The position numbers were made by a program, and so were the translations under genes. Below the pieces are notes generated by a model. It worked only from the letters and a program-made list of their open reading frames with translations, was not told where the DNA came from and searched no databases. Below are positions 1 through 6,846 of a stretch of 17,957 nucleotides of DNA, in pieces (position 1 is the stretch's first letter; each line of letters starts with the position of its first letter). Source of the stretch: Thermoplasmata archaeon (GTDB taxonomy: Archaea > Thermoplasmatota > Thermoplasmata > Lutacidiplasmatales > UBA184); contig JAKIVW010000021.1 in NCBI GenBank assembly GCA_022750355.1, positions 1-17,957 on the forward strand. Reading direction: 5' to 3'.

Positions 1-29
1 AGCCCGCCGAGCCCTCCCCCGGGGGCGAT

Positions 30-212
30 CTAGGTCGCCCCGGCGCCGCCCCCCCGGACGGCCCCGTCGAACCCTTTCCAGACTTCTTTTCTCCGTCCCA
101 CCAGGTCGAACCACCGTCCGTTCGCCCACAGGAGTGTCGCCCCATTCACCGCCGCCAGGTCGAATGGGATGAGCGCGACGGGGTCCGTCGGGGAGTTCCA
201 CCCCTCCTCGAC
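30..212 (-). other. possible coding remnant downstream of the aldo/keto reductase
   Basis: After the TAG that ends the aldo/keto reductase, the same minus-strand frame stays open for 60 codons to a TAG at 30-32. The codons are strongly GC-ending, like the real genes here, and the translation looks protein-like (for example IPFDLAAVNGATLLWANGRW). There is no ATG; the only in-frame start is a GTG about a third of the way in. It could be the tail of a broken gene, a readthrough extension, or a chance open frame in GC-rich DNA. I do not recognise a family. Nothing else was seen in bases 1-212. Confidence 0.2.
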
Positions 213-1046
213 CTAGGGGACGGCCAACCGGCTGAGCGTCCCAAAATCCTCGTCGTTGAGCGGGATCTCGGCGGCCCCCAGGTTTTCCTCGAGATGGACC
301 ACCGAGAGCGTGCCCGGGATCAGGAGTACGGCCGGAGACCGCTGGATGAGCCAACGTAGCGCAAGCTGGTGCGGAGTCGCGCCGTACCGGCCCGCTACCT
401 CGGAGAGGGTCTTCTCGGCCGCGAGGTTCCCGCGGTGCAACGGGGTCCAGGGGATGAACGCGATCGAATGCTGGGCGCAGTAGTCCAGGACGGACTCCTG
501 TTCGCGCTGAAGGATGTTGAATCGATTTTGGACCGAAACGATCGTCGCCACCCGGCGCGCCCGCTCGAGTTCCCCGACCGAGACGTTGGAGAGCCCGATC
601 TGGCGGACCTTTCCCAACTCCTGCAGTTCCTTGAGCGCCGCCACACTCTCCTCGATCGGAACGTGGGGATCGACCCGGTGCAATTGGTAGAGTTCGATGC
701 AGTCGACCCTCAACCGCTCCAGGCTCCCTTCCACCGCCTGACGGAGGTATTCGGGATGGCCGTCGACACTTCCGCCGTCCGACGTTCGAGCGACCCCGCC
801 CTTCGTGGCCACCACGACCCCGGGATGGTGACTCCCCAGCACCTTCCCGATCGTGCTCTCGCTCTCGTTGAACTGGTAGACGTCCGCGGTATCGATGAAA
901 TTCACCCCGAGCTCGACGGCTCTCTCGAGGAGCGCGCGCGCGGATTCGGTGTCGGTGATCCGATTGGCCCCGAGGCCGAGCCGGTTTACCGTTCGGTCCC
1001 CGACCCGTACCGTTCCCGCGTGAGAGGCCGGGCTGTCCTGTGCCAT
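213..1046 (-). CDS. aldo/keto reductase
   Basis: Cytosolic NAD(P)H-dependent oxidoreductase of the aldo/keto reductase (AKR) superfamily, a TIM barrel reducing aldehydes or ketones; the substrate cannot be told. Counting from the GTG just before the ATG, the catalytic tetrad is visible as D53 and Y58 (NFIDTADVY), K83 (VATKGG) and H124 (LYQLHRVD). The C-terminal cofactor-binding part contains LLIPGTLSVVHLEENL. Length of about 277 residues is normal for the short AKR families. GTG (1049) and ATG (1046) are adjacent in-frame starts. I chose ATG because a TATA-like element lies about 25-30 nt upstream and there is no Shine-Dalgarno, which suggests a leaderless message. The gene stands alone, divergent from the toxin-antitoxin island. 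Confidence 0.93.
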   Translation of the reverse strand: MAQDSPASHAGTVRVGDRTVNRLGLGANRITDTESARALLERAVELGVNFIDTADVYQFNESESTIGKVLGSHHPGVVVATKGGVARTSDGGSVDGHPEYLRQAVEGSLERLRVDCIELYQLHRVDPHVPIEESVAALKELQELGKVRQIGLSNVSVGELERARRVATIVSVQNRFNILQREQESVLDYCAQHSIAFIPWTPLHRGNLAAEKTLSEVAGRYGATPHQLALRWLIQRSPAVLLIPGTLSVVHLEENLGAAEIPLNDEDFGTLSRLAVP

Positions 1047-1066
1047 CACCTTCGAGTTCGCGGGTG

Positions 1067-1077
1067 AGTATATTATC
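1067..1077 (-). promoter_or_regulatory. TATA box of the aldo/keto reductase gene
   Basis: On the minus strand this reads GATAATATACT, the most AT-rich stretch of the neighbourhood, centred about 27 nt before the ATG at 1046. That spacing fits an archaeal TATA box driving a leaderless transcript. Position and base composition are the only evidence. Confidence 0.55.
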
Positions 1078-1219
1078 GTTCGGAACTCGAACGACGGACG
1101 GGCGTCCCCAACCTATCCGAGGCAATTCGGGTCGCGGGACTATCTCCGACCCAGGTTCTTGGCCCAGGGGCAGCCCCCTCGAGTCCTCGTGCACCGACGG
1201 GGTCGCGAGGTCAGATCGA

Positions 1220-1258
1220 ATCCCCAATCCTCCACCGCGAGCTGGAGAGATGGGGGAT
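1220..1258. repeat. strong inverted repeat (about 14 bp stem) at the edge of the toxin-antitoxin island
   Basis: Bases 1220-1234 pair with 1243-1258 around the 8-nt loop CCGCGAGC. There are 5 pairs next to the loop, then a bulged A (1248), 3 pairs, one A/G mismatch (1226/1252) and 6 more pairs. The 3' arm runs directly into the 13-nt direct repeat at 1257-1269. It could be a terminator-like or regulatory RNA hairpin, or an end structure of a small inserted element. Confidence 0.6.
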
Positions 1259-1269
1259 GGACTGGTCGG
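1257..1269. repeat. direct repeat, left copy (13 nt, tRNA-Ala 3'-end sequence)
   Basis: ATGGACTGGTCGG is identical to 2183-2195. The right copy lies in the acceptor and T-stem 3' end of tRNA-Ala, so this copy is a detached piece of a tRNA 3' end. The roughly 910 bp between the copies hold the toxin-antitoxin genes. Duplicated tRNA 3' ends are the usual mark of site-specific integration, although no integrase is present. A 13-nt exact match at this distance is unlikely by chance. Confidence 0.5.
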
Positions 1270-1385
1270 CGTCCACACCGCCCGGGGGTTCGAATCCCGT
1301 CCTCTGCTTGACCCCGCGGTTGCCGGCAGTGACTTGGTTCGGTGGGACCTTGTCCATCGTCCACCAACCGGCCGGCGGGGGTGTA

Positions 1386-1395
1386 GGGATTAAGC
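1386..1395 (+). promoter_or_regulatory. TATA-like element of the antitoxin gene
   Basis: GGGATTAAGC lies about 28 nt before the ATG at 1419, in otherwise GC-rich sequence. A GGAG five bases before the ATG provides a Shine-Dalgarno. The promoter call rests on spacing and composition only. Confidence 0.35.
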
Positions 1396-1418
1396 CCACC
1401 CAGGGAGTCCGGAGACTA

Positions 1419-1628
1419 ATGGCCACCGATAATCGGGTTCAGGTCATGCTCCGTCGGTCGACGGTTGAGATGATCCAGGGGTTCGACCCGAACGCGCCTA
1501 CCTTGGACGACGCGATCGAGGAGATGATCCTCGCCAAACCACCTCGCTCTCTGTTGAAGGAACTGAACCGTCGGGAAAAGGGACGGTTCGTCACCCGCGA
1601 AGGGTCCCGTCGCCGTCACGGGCATTGA
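1419..1628 (+). CDS. RelB/VapB-like antitoxin
   Basis: Predicted 69-residue antitoxin that would bind and neutralise the toxin encoded next to it and repress the pair. The N-terminal part (NRVQVMLRRSTVEMI) is beta then helix, and LDDAIEEMILAKPP resembles the 'D-AI--ML' helix of small archaeal antitoxins. The C-terminus is basic and probably disordered, as in antitoxins that fold on their toxin. The ATG at 1419 has a GGAG Shine-Dalgarno five bases upstream; the open frame extends further 5' but without coding character. The toxin frame begins 3 nt after the TGA. No close family could be named from sequence alone, and the assignment leans on the neighbour. Confidence 0.7.
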   Translation: MATDNRVQVMLRRSTVEMIQGFDPNAPTLDDAIEEMILAKPPRSLLKELNRREKGRFVTREGSRRRHGH

Positions 1629-1631
1629 GCC

Positions 1632-1895
1632 GTGCCTCGGATTGTCTACGCGGCTCGAGCAGAGTCAGAGCTCTACCGACTACCCCGAAACGTCTAGAAC
1701 AAGTTTCAGCAGGCATTCGACGCGCTCGAACGCGATCCGTTCGACCCGGGACCGGGCTATCGGGTCAAACCCTTGCGTGAGCCGGGTGGCCGTTGGGTAA
1801 TTCGCTTCGGCATCTGGGGAGCCATCTTCCGAGTGGAGGGCGGTACCGTCCGCATCCTGAAGGTCGGACCGAGATCAACCCTGTATCGCGGTTGA
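1632..1895 (+). pseudogene. RelE/ParE-type toxin gene interrupted by an in-frame TAG
   Basis: Read from GTG 1632 this frame gives 87 residues of RelE/ParE toxin pattern: PRIVYAARAESELYRLPRNV, then a TAG at codon 22 (1695-1697), then KFQQAFDALERDPFDPG, VKPLREPGGRWVIRFGIW, AIFRVEGGTVRILKVGPRS and a terminal LYRG, ending in TGA 1893-1895. RelE-family toxins are mRNA interferases acting at the ribosome; ParE relatives poison gyrase. The core strand pattern 'RFG-W-AIFRV' and the final 'VGPR---Y' are typical. No start codon after the TAG would restore a useful protein, so the toxin is probably dead. Amber suppression is the unlikely alternative. Everything except the one stop is intact, suggesting a recent lesion. 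Confidence 0.75.
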
Positions 1896-2182
1896 TCGCT
1901 GCGTTCGGGTCGAACCTGAATTGCCGAGGCAACACCAAGCTCCGCTCCGCGGCAGTCCGACTGATTTCCCACGTCCGCTGTTCTTCGACGGTCTCCGCGA
2001 GGGATTGTCAGTGACGGATCGATGAATCATACGAGCAGGGGGGGCCTTCCTGGGCTGTCCTCAGTTGGGACGAGGTGCCCCAATTCCAACCGCGTCGCGA
2101 ACCGGCCGACTCGGACCGATGGACGGATGGAGCTCCAGTCCCCCGGGGGGTTCAAATCCAGGCGCGGTACGGCAGGGGGATA
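1896..2182. other. gene-free stretch between toxin remnant and tRNA-Ala
   Basis: No convincing coding frame. It contains a palindrome (TGGAGCTCCA, 2126-2135) and a C-run/G-run followed by TTCAAATCC (2141-2159) that resembles a tRNA T-loop, but its flanks do not pair as a T-stem and no matching acceptor stem exists. Confidence 0.4.
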
Positions 2183-2195
2183 ATGGACTGGTCGG
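2183..2195. repeat. direct repeat, right copy, overlapping the tRNA-Ala 3' end
   Basis: Identical to 1257-1269. On the minus strand it is CCGACCAGTCCA plus one base, that is the T-stem end, acceptor 3' strand and discriminator of tRNA-Ala. See the left copy for interpretation. Confidence 0.5.
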
Positions 2196-2257
2196 GATTT
2201 GAACCCGAGACCTCCGGTTTGCAAAACCGGCGATCTTCCGAACTGATCTACCAGCCC
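2184..2257 (-). tRNA. tRNA-Ala(TGC)
   Basis: A complete 74-nt cloverleaf on the minus strand. The acceptor GGGCTGG pairs with CCAGTCC, including the G3:U70 wobble pair that is the alanine identity element, and the discriminator is A. The D-stem is GATC/GATC. The anticodon stem CCGGT/ACCGG encloses the loop TTTGCAA, giving anticodon TGC. The T-arm is TCGGG-TTCAAAT-CCCGA. CCA is not encoded and there is no intron. A BRE/TATA-like element lies about 30 nt upstream. Its 3' end is duplicated at 1257-1269. Confidence 0.97.
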
Positions 2258-2283
2258 GCGGTCGTCTGAGGACCCTGACGGGG

Positions 2284-2296
2284 CCTTAGGGTTTCG
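2284..2296 (-). promoter_or_regulatory. BRE/TATA-like promoter of tRNA-Ala
   Basis: The minus strand reads CGAAACCCTAAGG, centred about 32 nt upstream of the mature tRNA 5' end. It matches the form of the element before the SRPBCC gene (CGAAAACCTTTAGG, 7267-7280): an A-rich BRE followed by a weak TATA. Confidence 0.45.
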
Positions 2297-2370
2297 GTGC
2301 GGCGGAACCTCGTTGCCCGTGAGGCCCGACACAAGCCGGCGGGAGCGTCGCGTTCGGAAGTGCCCCCGGG

Positions 2371-2385
2371 CCAAAGGACTTCTAC
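2371..2385 (+). promoter_or_regulatory. BRE/TATA-like promoter of the LLM oxidoreductase
   Basis: CCAAAGGACTTCTAC has an A-rich BRE-like part and a TTCTA box about 25 nt before the GTG at 2407. This is the same spacing as at 7303 and 15136, implying a leaderless GTG-start message. Confidence 0.4.
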
Positions 2386-2406
2386 CCGGCCCGGGTCCTC
2401 GGCGTC

Positions 2407-3396
2407 GTGCGGCTCTCGGCATTCACGGTCGTGGACCAATTCCCATTGCCCGAGGGGCAAGGGCGGGACCGGTACGCCGAGGTGGTGCGGTTGGCCGAGA
2501 GCGCGGAAGCGGGCGGTCTTTCCGGGATCTGGGTGGCCGAACACCACTTTCAACCGGGCGGGATCTGTCCCTCACCACCGGTCCTTCTCGCGGCGTGCGG
2601 CGCCCGGACCCGACGTCTCCGCTTGGGAGCGATGGTCAGCGTCCTTCCCTTTCACCGTCCGGTGGATCTCGCCGAAGAGTACGCCCTCCTCGACCAGTTG
2701 ACCCACGGTCGCGTCAATCTGGGGGTCGGGAGTGGCTACATTCCGACCGAATTGGAGGCGTTCGGGGTCGATCCGGCGACCAAACGCGAGCCATTCGACC
2801 GCTCGCTGGCCACGATCCTGGATGCGTTCGCCGGCCGCGAGGTACGGGCATCAGAGACGGCCGCCCGTTTGGTCACTCTCAACGTTCGGCCGGTGCAAAC
2901 CCCTCACCCTCCGCTCTGGATCGCCGTGCAGCGACGGGAAGCGATTCCCTACGTCGCCCGGCGAAACGTCTCCATGGCCACCATACCCTACGCGACCGTC
3001 TCCGGAATTACGGAACTCGCGGAGGAGATCCGGGAGTACCGGAACGCCCTGCCGGCGGGGAGCCGTGCGGAGGTGGCGGTCGGATTGCATCTCTACGCCG
3101 GCGAACATCCGGACCGGGCGCGCGCGGCACTCGACCGGTATCTGGATAGCCGCCTCAAGACCCAGAGCACTTTCTACCAGGCCAAGGCCGCCCACGACCC
3201 CCACCACGCCAGCCGAGCGGGGTTGGAGGAAAGCGGGCTCGTTCTCATCGGAACCGCCCGCGATGTCGCGGCGCGGCTGGACGAGTTCCGTACGATCGGG
3301 GTCGACGAGGTCCTCGGCATCTTCGATTTCGGAGCGTTGCCCGCCGACGACGTCTCCGCCTCGGTGCGCGCTCTCGGGGCGGCATTCCCCGGGTAG
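2407..3396 (+). CDS. LLM-class (luciferase-like) flavin- or F420-dependent oxidoreductase
   Basis: A 329-residue TIM-barrel protein of the luciferase-like monooxygenase superfamily, which oxidises substrates with FMN or uses coenzyme F420; which one cannot be decided here. Visible family features are the N-terminal strand VVDQFPLPEG, GIWVAEHHF (residues about 41-49, the AEHHF signature of the bacterial luciferase branch), LGAMVSVLPFHRPVDLAEEY, LDQLTHGRVNLGVGSGY (the usual 'D-LS-GR---G-G-G' motif) and a C-terminal LIGTARDVAARLDEF with GVDEVL. Length is normal. The GTG start is chosen because translation begins at once with the first barrel strand and a promoter-like element lies about 25 nt upstream; there is no clear Shine-Dalgarno. 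It is monocistronic and convergent with the surface-protein gene. Confidence 0.92.
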   Translation: MRLSAFTVVDQFPLPEGQGRDRYAEVVRLAESAEAGGLSGIWVAEHHFQPGGICPSPPVLLAACGARTRRLRLGAMVSVLPFHRPVDLAEEYALLDQLTHGRVNLGVGSGYIPTELEAFGVDPATKREPFDRSLATILDAFAGREVRASETAARLVTLNVRPVQTPHPPLWIAVQRREAIPYVARRNVSMATIPYATVSGITELAEEIREYRNALPAGSRAEVAVGLHLYAGEHPDRARAALDRYLDSRLKTQSTFYQAKAAHDPHHASRAGLEESGLVLIGTARDVAARLDEFRTIGVDEVLGIFDFGALPADDVSASVRALGAAFPG

Positions 3397-3440
3397 GAAC
3401 GGTCGGCCCGATCCCAGGACGGACCGGGCGTCCGAGTTCT

Positions 3441-3462
3441 AGAAAAAAGGGAAAGGAAAGGG
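3441..3462 (-). terminator. pyrimidine/T-run terminator of the surface-protein gene
   Basis: Starting about 24 nt beyond the surface-protein stop, the minus strand carries three T-runs separated by C's, the longest six T's. Archaeal termination often uses such T-rich tracts without a hairpin. The tract is exceptional in this GC-rich window. Confidence 0.5.
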
Positions 3463-3486
3463 TTCGACGAGAACGGCGCTCGCGTT

Positions 3487-5970
3487 CTACTGCGCACCGG
3501 GGGGCGGAGACGGCATCGGGGGCTGGCCGTCGGTCGCCGGGGGTGGTGAACTAGGTTCCTGCCAGGCGGCCGCTCCGGGTCCCGTGGGGGCCGGCGCCGG
3601 TGGGTTCATCGGAGTCGTGACCGACGTGCCGCCCGAGGGCGGGGACGCCTTCTTCCGGCGGATGAGCAGGACGAGCACGACCAGGACCACGATGATGATG
3701 ATCAGGAGGATCAACCATCCGACCGTGAGGCCGCTGCCCGCACCGATCTCCATGCTGAGCGCGGAGGGGTGCGCGTTGATGGTGATGCCCGTCTCGCCGT
3801 AGCAGAATCCGTTTCCGCACGAGTTGCCCGCCAGATAGGTACCTTCCAGCTCCACCTCGAGCAGCGCGAGTCCCGTCTGCCAGCCCGAGGGGATCGTCAC
3901 TTGGACGGTACCCGAGGTGCTGGGAGTCGAGATCAGGCTCGAGATCTGGGTCCCGTAGAGGTAGATGGCGAACTGGTAGAACGTGGGCAGCGGCGCGTTC
4001 CCGTAGGGAACGATCGAGTAGGAGACCGTCACCGTCTGTCCGGGTTGGTAGCTCCCGTCCGAGTAGCTCGAGGCCGTGGTGACCCCGACGAAGACGTTGT
4101 ACCCCCAGGACTGGTAGACGTTCAGGGTCGCCGTGGCCGCGGTGCCCGCCGCCGAGCTCAGGTACGCGTAGACGTAGTAGCGGTCGGGCGCGCCCGTGGA
4201 CGGGACGTTGATGGTGAACGAACTTCCGTTCGTCACGGTGCCGGACGCGACCATGCCGCCGCCGCCATAGCCGGTGTAACCGAGTCCGTACTCCGCGTAG
4301 ACCTCGTAGGTGATCACCGGCGCGGTGAGTCCCGAATCCCCCCAGGCCTGCGCCATGATGGTCTCGGTTGCACCGGGGGTGAACGTGGTCGAGCTGGGAG
4401 TGAGGAACAGGGACGGCAGGACGATGATCGCGGAGACCTGGCCCTCGAACGACTCCGTCGCGTTGGACGCGAAGATCTCGAGGGTGAACGGTCCTGTGTA
4501 TCCCGCGGGGAGCGTGACCGTCAGCGTGCCGGTGTTGGCCGTGCTCGAGATCGGTCCCTGGCCGAGGAAGTCGCCGGCCAGTCCGTAGATGTACCACGCG
4601 ACCGCGTCGACCGTTCCGGCGCTCGGGTTGGTCGGGTTGATCGCCCAGGTCGCCGTGATCGTCTGGCCGGGATAGTAGGTCAACTGGTTGAGGCCGACCG
4701 TAATTCCGACCGAGCCCGATCCCGGTGTGACGTAGAACGTCTGGTTGTACCACGCGATGTCGTGGTTCGAGGCGGGCACGGGCATCGCGGCCGGGTCGGT
4801 GACCGTCAGGTTCACCGAGTTGTAGAAGGGGTACTGGTACCACGCACTGAACTGGGGGCTGTTCGCCCAGAATGCGAAGGGGACCGTGCCCGTCGCGTTG
4901 CTCACCATCGAGGTCGGGGTGTTCCCCGGTGGGGTGACGACATTCGTCCCATTCCAGAAGTTGATCGCCACCGCGAGGTTCGGAACGGGGGTGAACTGGT
5001 CCTCCCCACCGAAGGCACCTACCACGGCGCACGCCTGGACGAGCGAGCCCGAGCTGTAGTAGTCGTAGCTCCCGTCGGTGGGGCAGACGGCTCCGCTCTC
5101 CGACTCGATGTAGAACTGGTAGATGTAGACCGCGCCGACGGTGTACGCGACTGAGTAGGATTCGTTCTCCGCCATCTGGGTGCCGACGTAGATCGAAACC
5201 CATACGTTCAGCACGATCGCCGTGTCAAACGTCGCATTCGCCGGGACGGTCCACGTGTAGCTGCCGAGCGAGGCGGCCGGCTGAGAGACACTCCCGCCGG
5301 CGAACAGGTTGGTCACGTTGCTGTTCGCTCCGTGATAGTATCCGTTGTACGAAACGTTCGTGATGGAGGAATCCGGGGCACCGTTGGCGTCGCTGATCGC
5401 CTGGTAGGCGGTGGTGATAGACTCGCCGGGGAGGACGATCGCGTACGGTTCGGGAGAGCCCGCGATGTTCTCGTAGTAGGTTCCGACGTAGATGGGGTAG
5501 GTGACGTTGCCCGCGAGCGTTCCCGAGACGGTGACGTTCCAGCCGCCCCCGATCTTGAGATCGGCGGGGAAAGTGAACGAGACGCCGGTGTTCGCGGAGA
5601 AGTATTCGAAGGTGGTGTTGTTGATGGGGACCGTCGCCGAAAAGACGGGGTTGACGAGGCCGTCGCGGGAGGCGTTGGGGTCGGTGACGGTGAACTTGAC
5701 GGAACTGTCGCCCCACGAGTCATAGGCTGCGAAGTAGAGGATGTTGGAGCCTTCGGCGTACCAGGTTCCGGTAGTGTAGTAGGTTATGTTGCTGTACGGA
5801 TACTCTCCGCTCGAGGTATACATCTCCAGCAGGCCCACGGCGGGGTGCACAGGGACGACCTTGGGCTCGCTCGAAGCCGACGCGCCCCGGACCGCGGACG
5901 GCCCAAGGACGATCATCGACGAGGCGATCAGCAATACGACGACAGCCAGAATCAACGCACGGCGCGACAT
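3487..5970 (-). CDS. large secreted, membrane-anchored surface protein with tandem beta-sandwich modules
   Basis: An 827-residue predicted cell-surface protein. Residues 1-30 form a signal peptide or N-terminal anchor (MSRRALILAVVVLLIASSMI, then small residues). Residues about 35-740 are an extracellular part rich in Ser, Thr, Gly, Tyr and Asn with many N-X-S/T sequons. Near its end are three modules of about 100 residues, each opening with an aromatic-x-PG-x-T motif: YYPGQT (432), FTPGAT (530) and YQPGQT (641), and each with a later strand like TVTLPAG or VTIPSGW. This resembles macroglobulin/Ig-like sandwiches. Cys pairs at about 296/314 and 718/723 could form disulfides. Residues 750-770 are a transmembrane helix followed by RRKK and a 53-residue Pro-rich cytoplasmic tail. 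No enzymatic motif was seen; adhesion, envelope structure or polymer binding are possible. The ATG has a GGGAGG Shine-Dalgarno. Confidence 0.85.
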   Translation of the reverse strand: MSRRALILAVVVLLIASSMIVLGPSAVRGASASSEPKVVPVHPAVGLLEMYTSSGEYPYSNITYYTTGTWYAEGSNILYFAAYDSWGDSSVKFTVTDPNASRDGLVNPVFSATVPINNTTFEYFSANTGVSFTFPADLKIGGGWNVTVSGTLAGNVTYPIYVGTYYENIAGSPEPYAIVLPGESITTAYQAISDANGAPDSSITNVSYNGYYHGANSNVTNLFAGGSVSQPAASLGSYTWTVPANATFDTAIVLNVWVSIYVGTQMAENESYSVAYTVGAVYIYQFYIESESGAVCPTDGSYDYYSSGSLVQACAVVGAFGGEDQFTPVPNLAVAINFWNGTNVVTPPGNTPTSMVSNATGTVPFAFWANSPQFSAWYQYPFYNSVNLTVTDPAAMPVPASNHDIAWYNQTFYVTPGSGSVGITVGLNQLTYYPGQTITATWAINPTNPSAGTVDAVAWYIYGLAGDFLGQGPISSTANTGTLTVTLPAGYTGPFTLEIFASNATESFEGQVSAIIVLPSLFLTPSSTTFTPGATETIMAQAWGDSGLTAPVITYEVYAEYGLGYTGYGGGGMVASGTVTNGSSFTINVPSTGAPDRYYVYAYLSSAAGTAATATLNVYQSWGYNVFVGVTTASSYSDGSYQPGQTVTVSYSIVPYGNAPLPTFYQFAIYLYGTQISSLISTPSTSGTVQVTIPSGWQTGLALLEVELEGTYLAGNSCGNGFCYGETGITINAHPSALSMEIGAGSGLTVGWLILLIIIIVVLVVLVLLIRRKKASPPSGGTSVTTPMNPPAPAPTGPGAAAWQEPSSPPPATDGQPPMPSPPPGAQ

Positions 5971-5973
5971 CGT

Positions 5974-5998
5974 CCTCCCGTCGATGTCCGCCTATAAG
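5974..5998 (-). promoter_or_regulatory. TATA box and ribosome binding site of the surface-protein gene
   Basis: The minus strand carries CTTATA (5998-5993) and then GGGAGG (5979-5974), which ends three bases before the ATG. The TATA box is only about 23-28 nt from the start codon. The predicted transcript would therefore start very near the ATG and might exclude the Shine-Dalgarno, an unusual arrangement. Confidence 0.5.
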
Positions 5999-6085
5999 AG
6001 CGCTCTGCTCGAACCGTGACGGCGGCTGTGCCGTCCTGTCACGGGCCTTGCCGGGGTCGCTGGGGGCGGGCCGGGCCCCTCCGAA

Positions 6086-6121
6086 TGGAATTTATGGGCC
6101 CCCCGAGTGGGTGCCGGGAGG
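6086..6121 (+). promoter_or_regulatory. TATA box (6089-6096) and ribosome binding site (6116-6121) of the hydrolase gene
   Basis: AATTTATG at 6089-6096 is a good TATA box about 30 nt before the ATG at 6126. GGGAGG at 6116-6121 is a Shine-Dalgarno four bases from that ATG and fixes it as the start rather than the upstream in-frame ATG at 6048. Confidence 0.55.
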
Positions 6122-6125
6122 CACC

Positions 6126-6794
6126 ATGTCGGAGATACTTCCTGGCGTCCATCTGATCGACGGAATCGACCCGAGCCCTGACTTTTCGACTCACGTCTAT
6201 TTGGTCAAAGACCCGGGAGCCAGCTGGACCTTGATCGATACCGGTCTTCCGGGCGCCCATGAGAAGGTCGAAGCCTATCTCGCCAAGATCCACGTCGAAC
6301 CCCACTCGGTGAAAAAGATCCTCATCACCCACCTCCACCGAGACCATACCGGTTCGCTCCGCCATATGGCGAAGGTCACCGGCGCCCGCACGTTCGCCCA
6401 CTGGATCGAGGCCGCCTACATCGCCGAGAAGCCCAAATACGACGGTCCCGGCAGCCCGCCGGCGGAACCGTTCCGGGTCGACGAGGTCCTCAAGGACGGG
6501 GACACTCTCGACGCGGCGGGAGGTCTGGTCGCTTACCATACACCCGGGCACACGCCCGGTCATACGGCCTACTACCAAACCGAGCGGAAGCTCCTTTTTT
6601 CCGGCGACCTATTCTTCGGGGATGGCGCCGGGGTGACTCTCACCCCTCCGGAGTATTCGCACCACACTCCCACCGCCCAGATCTCGGCCCGAAGGATGGG
6701 GCAGCTGTCGGTCGATTCGCTCATGACGTACCACGGCGGGCCGGTCCTCAAGGGCGGCGGCGCCGCAATGCGGAAGCTGGTCGAATCTCTCTAG
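6126..6794 (+). CDS. metallo-beta-lactamase-fold hydrolase
   Basis: A 222-residue zinc-dependent hydrolase of the metallo-beta-lactamase superfamily, of glyoxalase-II/RNase-Z-like general type; the substrate is unknown. The dinuclear metal motif is complete: H69-x-H71-x-D73-H74 (THLHRDH), H142 in HTPGHTPGHT, D161 in FSGDLFF and a final H203 in MTYHGGP. The N-terminal IDTG (37-40) is the usual first-strand motif. The open frame extends to an ATG at 6048, but a TATA box and a Shine-Dalgarno point to the ATG at 6126, and the upstream residues look non-coding. It is divergent from the surface-protein gene, with about 155 bp between the two start codons, and stands alone. Confidence 0.92.
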   Translation: MSEILPGVHLIDGIDPSPDFSTHVYLVKDPGASWTLIDTGLPGAHEKVEAYLAKIHVEPHSVKKILITHLHRDHTGSLRHMAKVTGARTFAHWIEAAYIAEKPKYDGPGSPPAEPFRVDEVLKDGDTLDAAGGLVAYHTPGHTPGHTAYYQTERKLLFSGDLFFGDGAGVTLTPPEYSHHTPTAQISARRMGQLSVDSLMTYHGGPVLKGGGAAMRKLVESL

Positions 6795-6846
6795 CGTAGC
6801 GGCGAGCGCGCCCGACCGGCCGATCTGGCCGGGCCGCGCGTGGCAG

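Noticed and set aside
1281..1308. T-arm-like sequence (G-run, TTCGAAT, CCCGTCCTCTGC) suggesting a plus-strand tRNA 3' half
   Set aside because: The T-stem has a G/G mismatch and a G-T pair, and no GCAGAGG-like 5' acceptor strand occurs upstream. No D-arm or anticodon arm could be built, even allowing an intron.
2141..2170. Second T-loop-like sequence (G-run, TTCAAATCC) next to tRNA-Ala
   Set aside because: Only two T-stem pairs form and the best acceptor partner upstream (AACCGCG) leaves a mismatch and an implausible body. Probably chance or a decayed fragment.
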